This document shows positions 63,343 through 64,000 of a stretch of 64,000 nucleotides of DNA, piece after piece. Each line of letters opens with the position of its first letter. Positions within the stretch are counted from its first letter, which is position 1. This DNA comes from Chalara sp. BL73 (taxonomy: Eukaryota > Ascomycota > Leotiomycetes > Helotiales). The stretch spans positions 124,001-188,000 of the forward strand of contig CAKJVC010000188.1 in the NCBI GenBank assembly GCA_918026815.1, given 5' to 3'. The notes under the pieces are model-generated. The model searched no databases and had not been told where the DNA came from. It saw only the letters and a list, made by a program, of their open reading frames with translations. The position numbers and the translations under genes were made by a program.

Positions 63343-64000
63343 CGCAGCAAAAAAAGAAGGAAGTTGCTAAGTCTTCTGATCTCAGAATTTTAGTTGCAGC
63401 TCTCTTTTTGTTTAATAAAATCGAACATTTTTGTTAAAGCTAGAATCCGACTTTTTTTTTTTTTTTTTAAAATGTGCATTAGCTTATTAAACGGAATATA
63501 CTATACTACTTCCAGACTTCCAGTCGATTACAAAAAAGTAAAAATGTAAATTACAAACCTGTAAATGTCAAAGTCCGAGCCATTCGATAAGCGTAAAACG
63601 AAATACTCCAAACTTATAAAGCCGGACAAATATGCGGAATTGCGTCTGGTAGCCCCTTTCTATTGCTCATTATCTCCTAAAGTACTTTTCCACTGAAAGC
63701 TTGTATAAGCGCTCGCGGCTCGCTTTACTTCAACATTCTACTGCTCTCGCTAAATCGATTCATGTAGTCCTCCGCAGTTAGGTGACGCACCGAAGTAGGA
63801 AAAATGTTCACTAAGAATAATCCTAGATGAATCAAGCAGCTTTTGAACTTAACTGTTCAAGTAAACTGAACTGAAAATTGTCACGGAGCTGCGGCCTGTG
63901 GCGCATGCGCAATCATGTTGCCCTTAATACTAACAAGCCAACCAGTCTTAATATCGCGCGAACTGAATAGCGTTGCGCCATTTCGTTATTCTATTCAAAA
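63343..64000. other. AT-rich end of the window, no gene seen
   Basis: Contains a T tract at about 63452-63469 and otherwise nothing I can support. Confidence 0.3.

Noticed and set aside
1..64000. tRNA, rRNA, CRISPR or riboswitch
   Set aside because: I looked for tRNA T-loop words, spaced identical repeats and known RNA motifs and found nothing convincing; absence by eye is not proof.

Overview
The window looks like an accessory, repeat-rich chromosomal segment of a filamentous ascomycete (Pezizomycotina). The evidence is short introns with CTAAC/CTGAC branch points, two heterokaryon-incompatibility (HET) genes including a HET-NACHT-WD40 NLR, a LINE, pogo/Fot1-type transposase remnants, and many genes ruined in the way expected of repeat-induced point mutation (RIP: TGG to TAG, CAG to TAG, ATG to ATA). 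I saw no tRNA, rRNA, CRISPR array or bacterial-style operon. All coordinates and splice sites were worked out by eye.

Layout. 0-14 kb: last exon of a GPI-anchor-type surface protein, a fungal membrane protein of unknown function, a two-exon GT31-like glycosyltransferase, a broken cysteine-rich secreted protein, a large DUF6604 protein (minus strand), an LTR-like piece, and remnants of a kinesin-light-chain-type TPR protein and of a membrane protein. 15-21 kb: an AT-rich block with an unidentified membrane-protein relic, an MFS (DHA14-type) relic and a cupin. 21.9-31.7 kb: an island of better-preserved genes with the HET-NACHT-WD40 gene (13 nearly identical 126-bp WD units plus a partial one), a second HET gene and a BTB relic, with a repeat-family copy between the two HET genes. 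32-37 kb: another AT-rich block with a secreted-protein relic and a second DHA14-type MFS relic. 37.5-44.9 kb: two pogo transposase remnants (one with an internal inversion), an APH-family kinase, a coiled-coil protein, a striking 1.14-kb AT-rich element with 54-bp terminal inverted repeats, and an SRR1-domain gene. 46-52 kb: an apparently intact LINE nested in a copy of a dispersed repeat. 53-54 kb: a hypothetical gene and a truncated gene. 54.8-63.4 kb: a third AT-rich block with relics of an Rds1-like ferritin-fold protein, a fatty acyl-CoA reductase-like enzyme and HMG-CoA reductase, together with an open small secreted protein and an open R-SNARE (synaptobrevin-like) gene.

The main story is the contrast between RIP-type decayed AT-rich blocks, which share minisatellites and short dispersed repeats, and an NLR/HET island that kept long open frames. 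The NLR gene is open end to end only if a GC-AG intron is removed. The GT31-like and APH genes also need GC-AG introns. The mobile-element history can be read as layers: repeat family 1 is present three times, once interrupted by the LINE with a 12-bp target duplication and once by the AT-rich TIR element with a TA target duplication.
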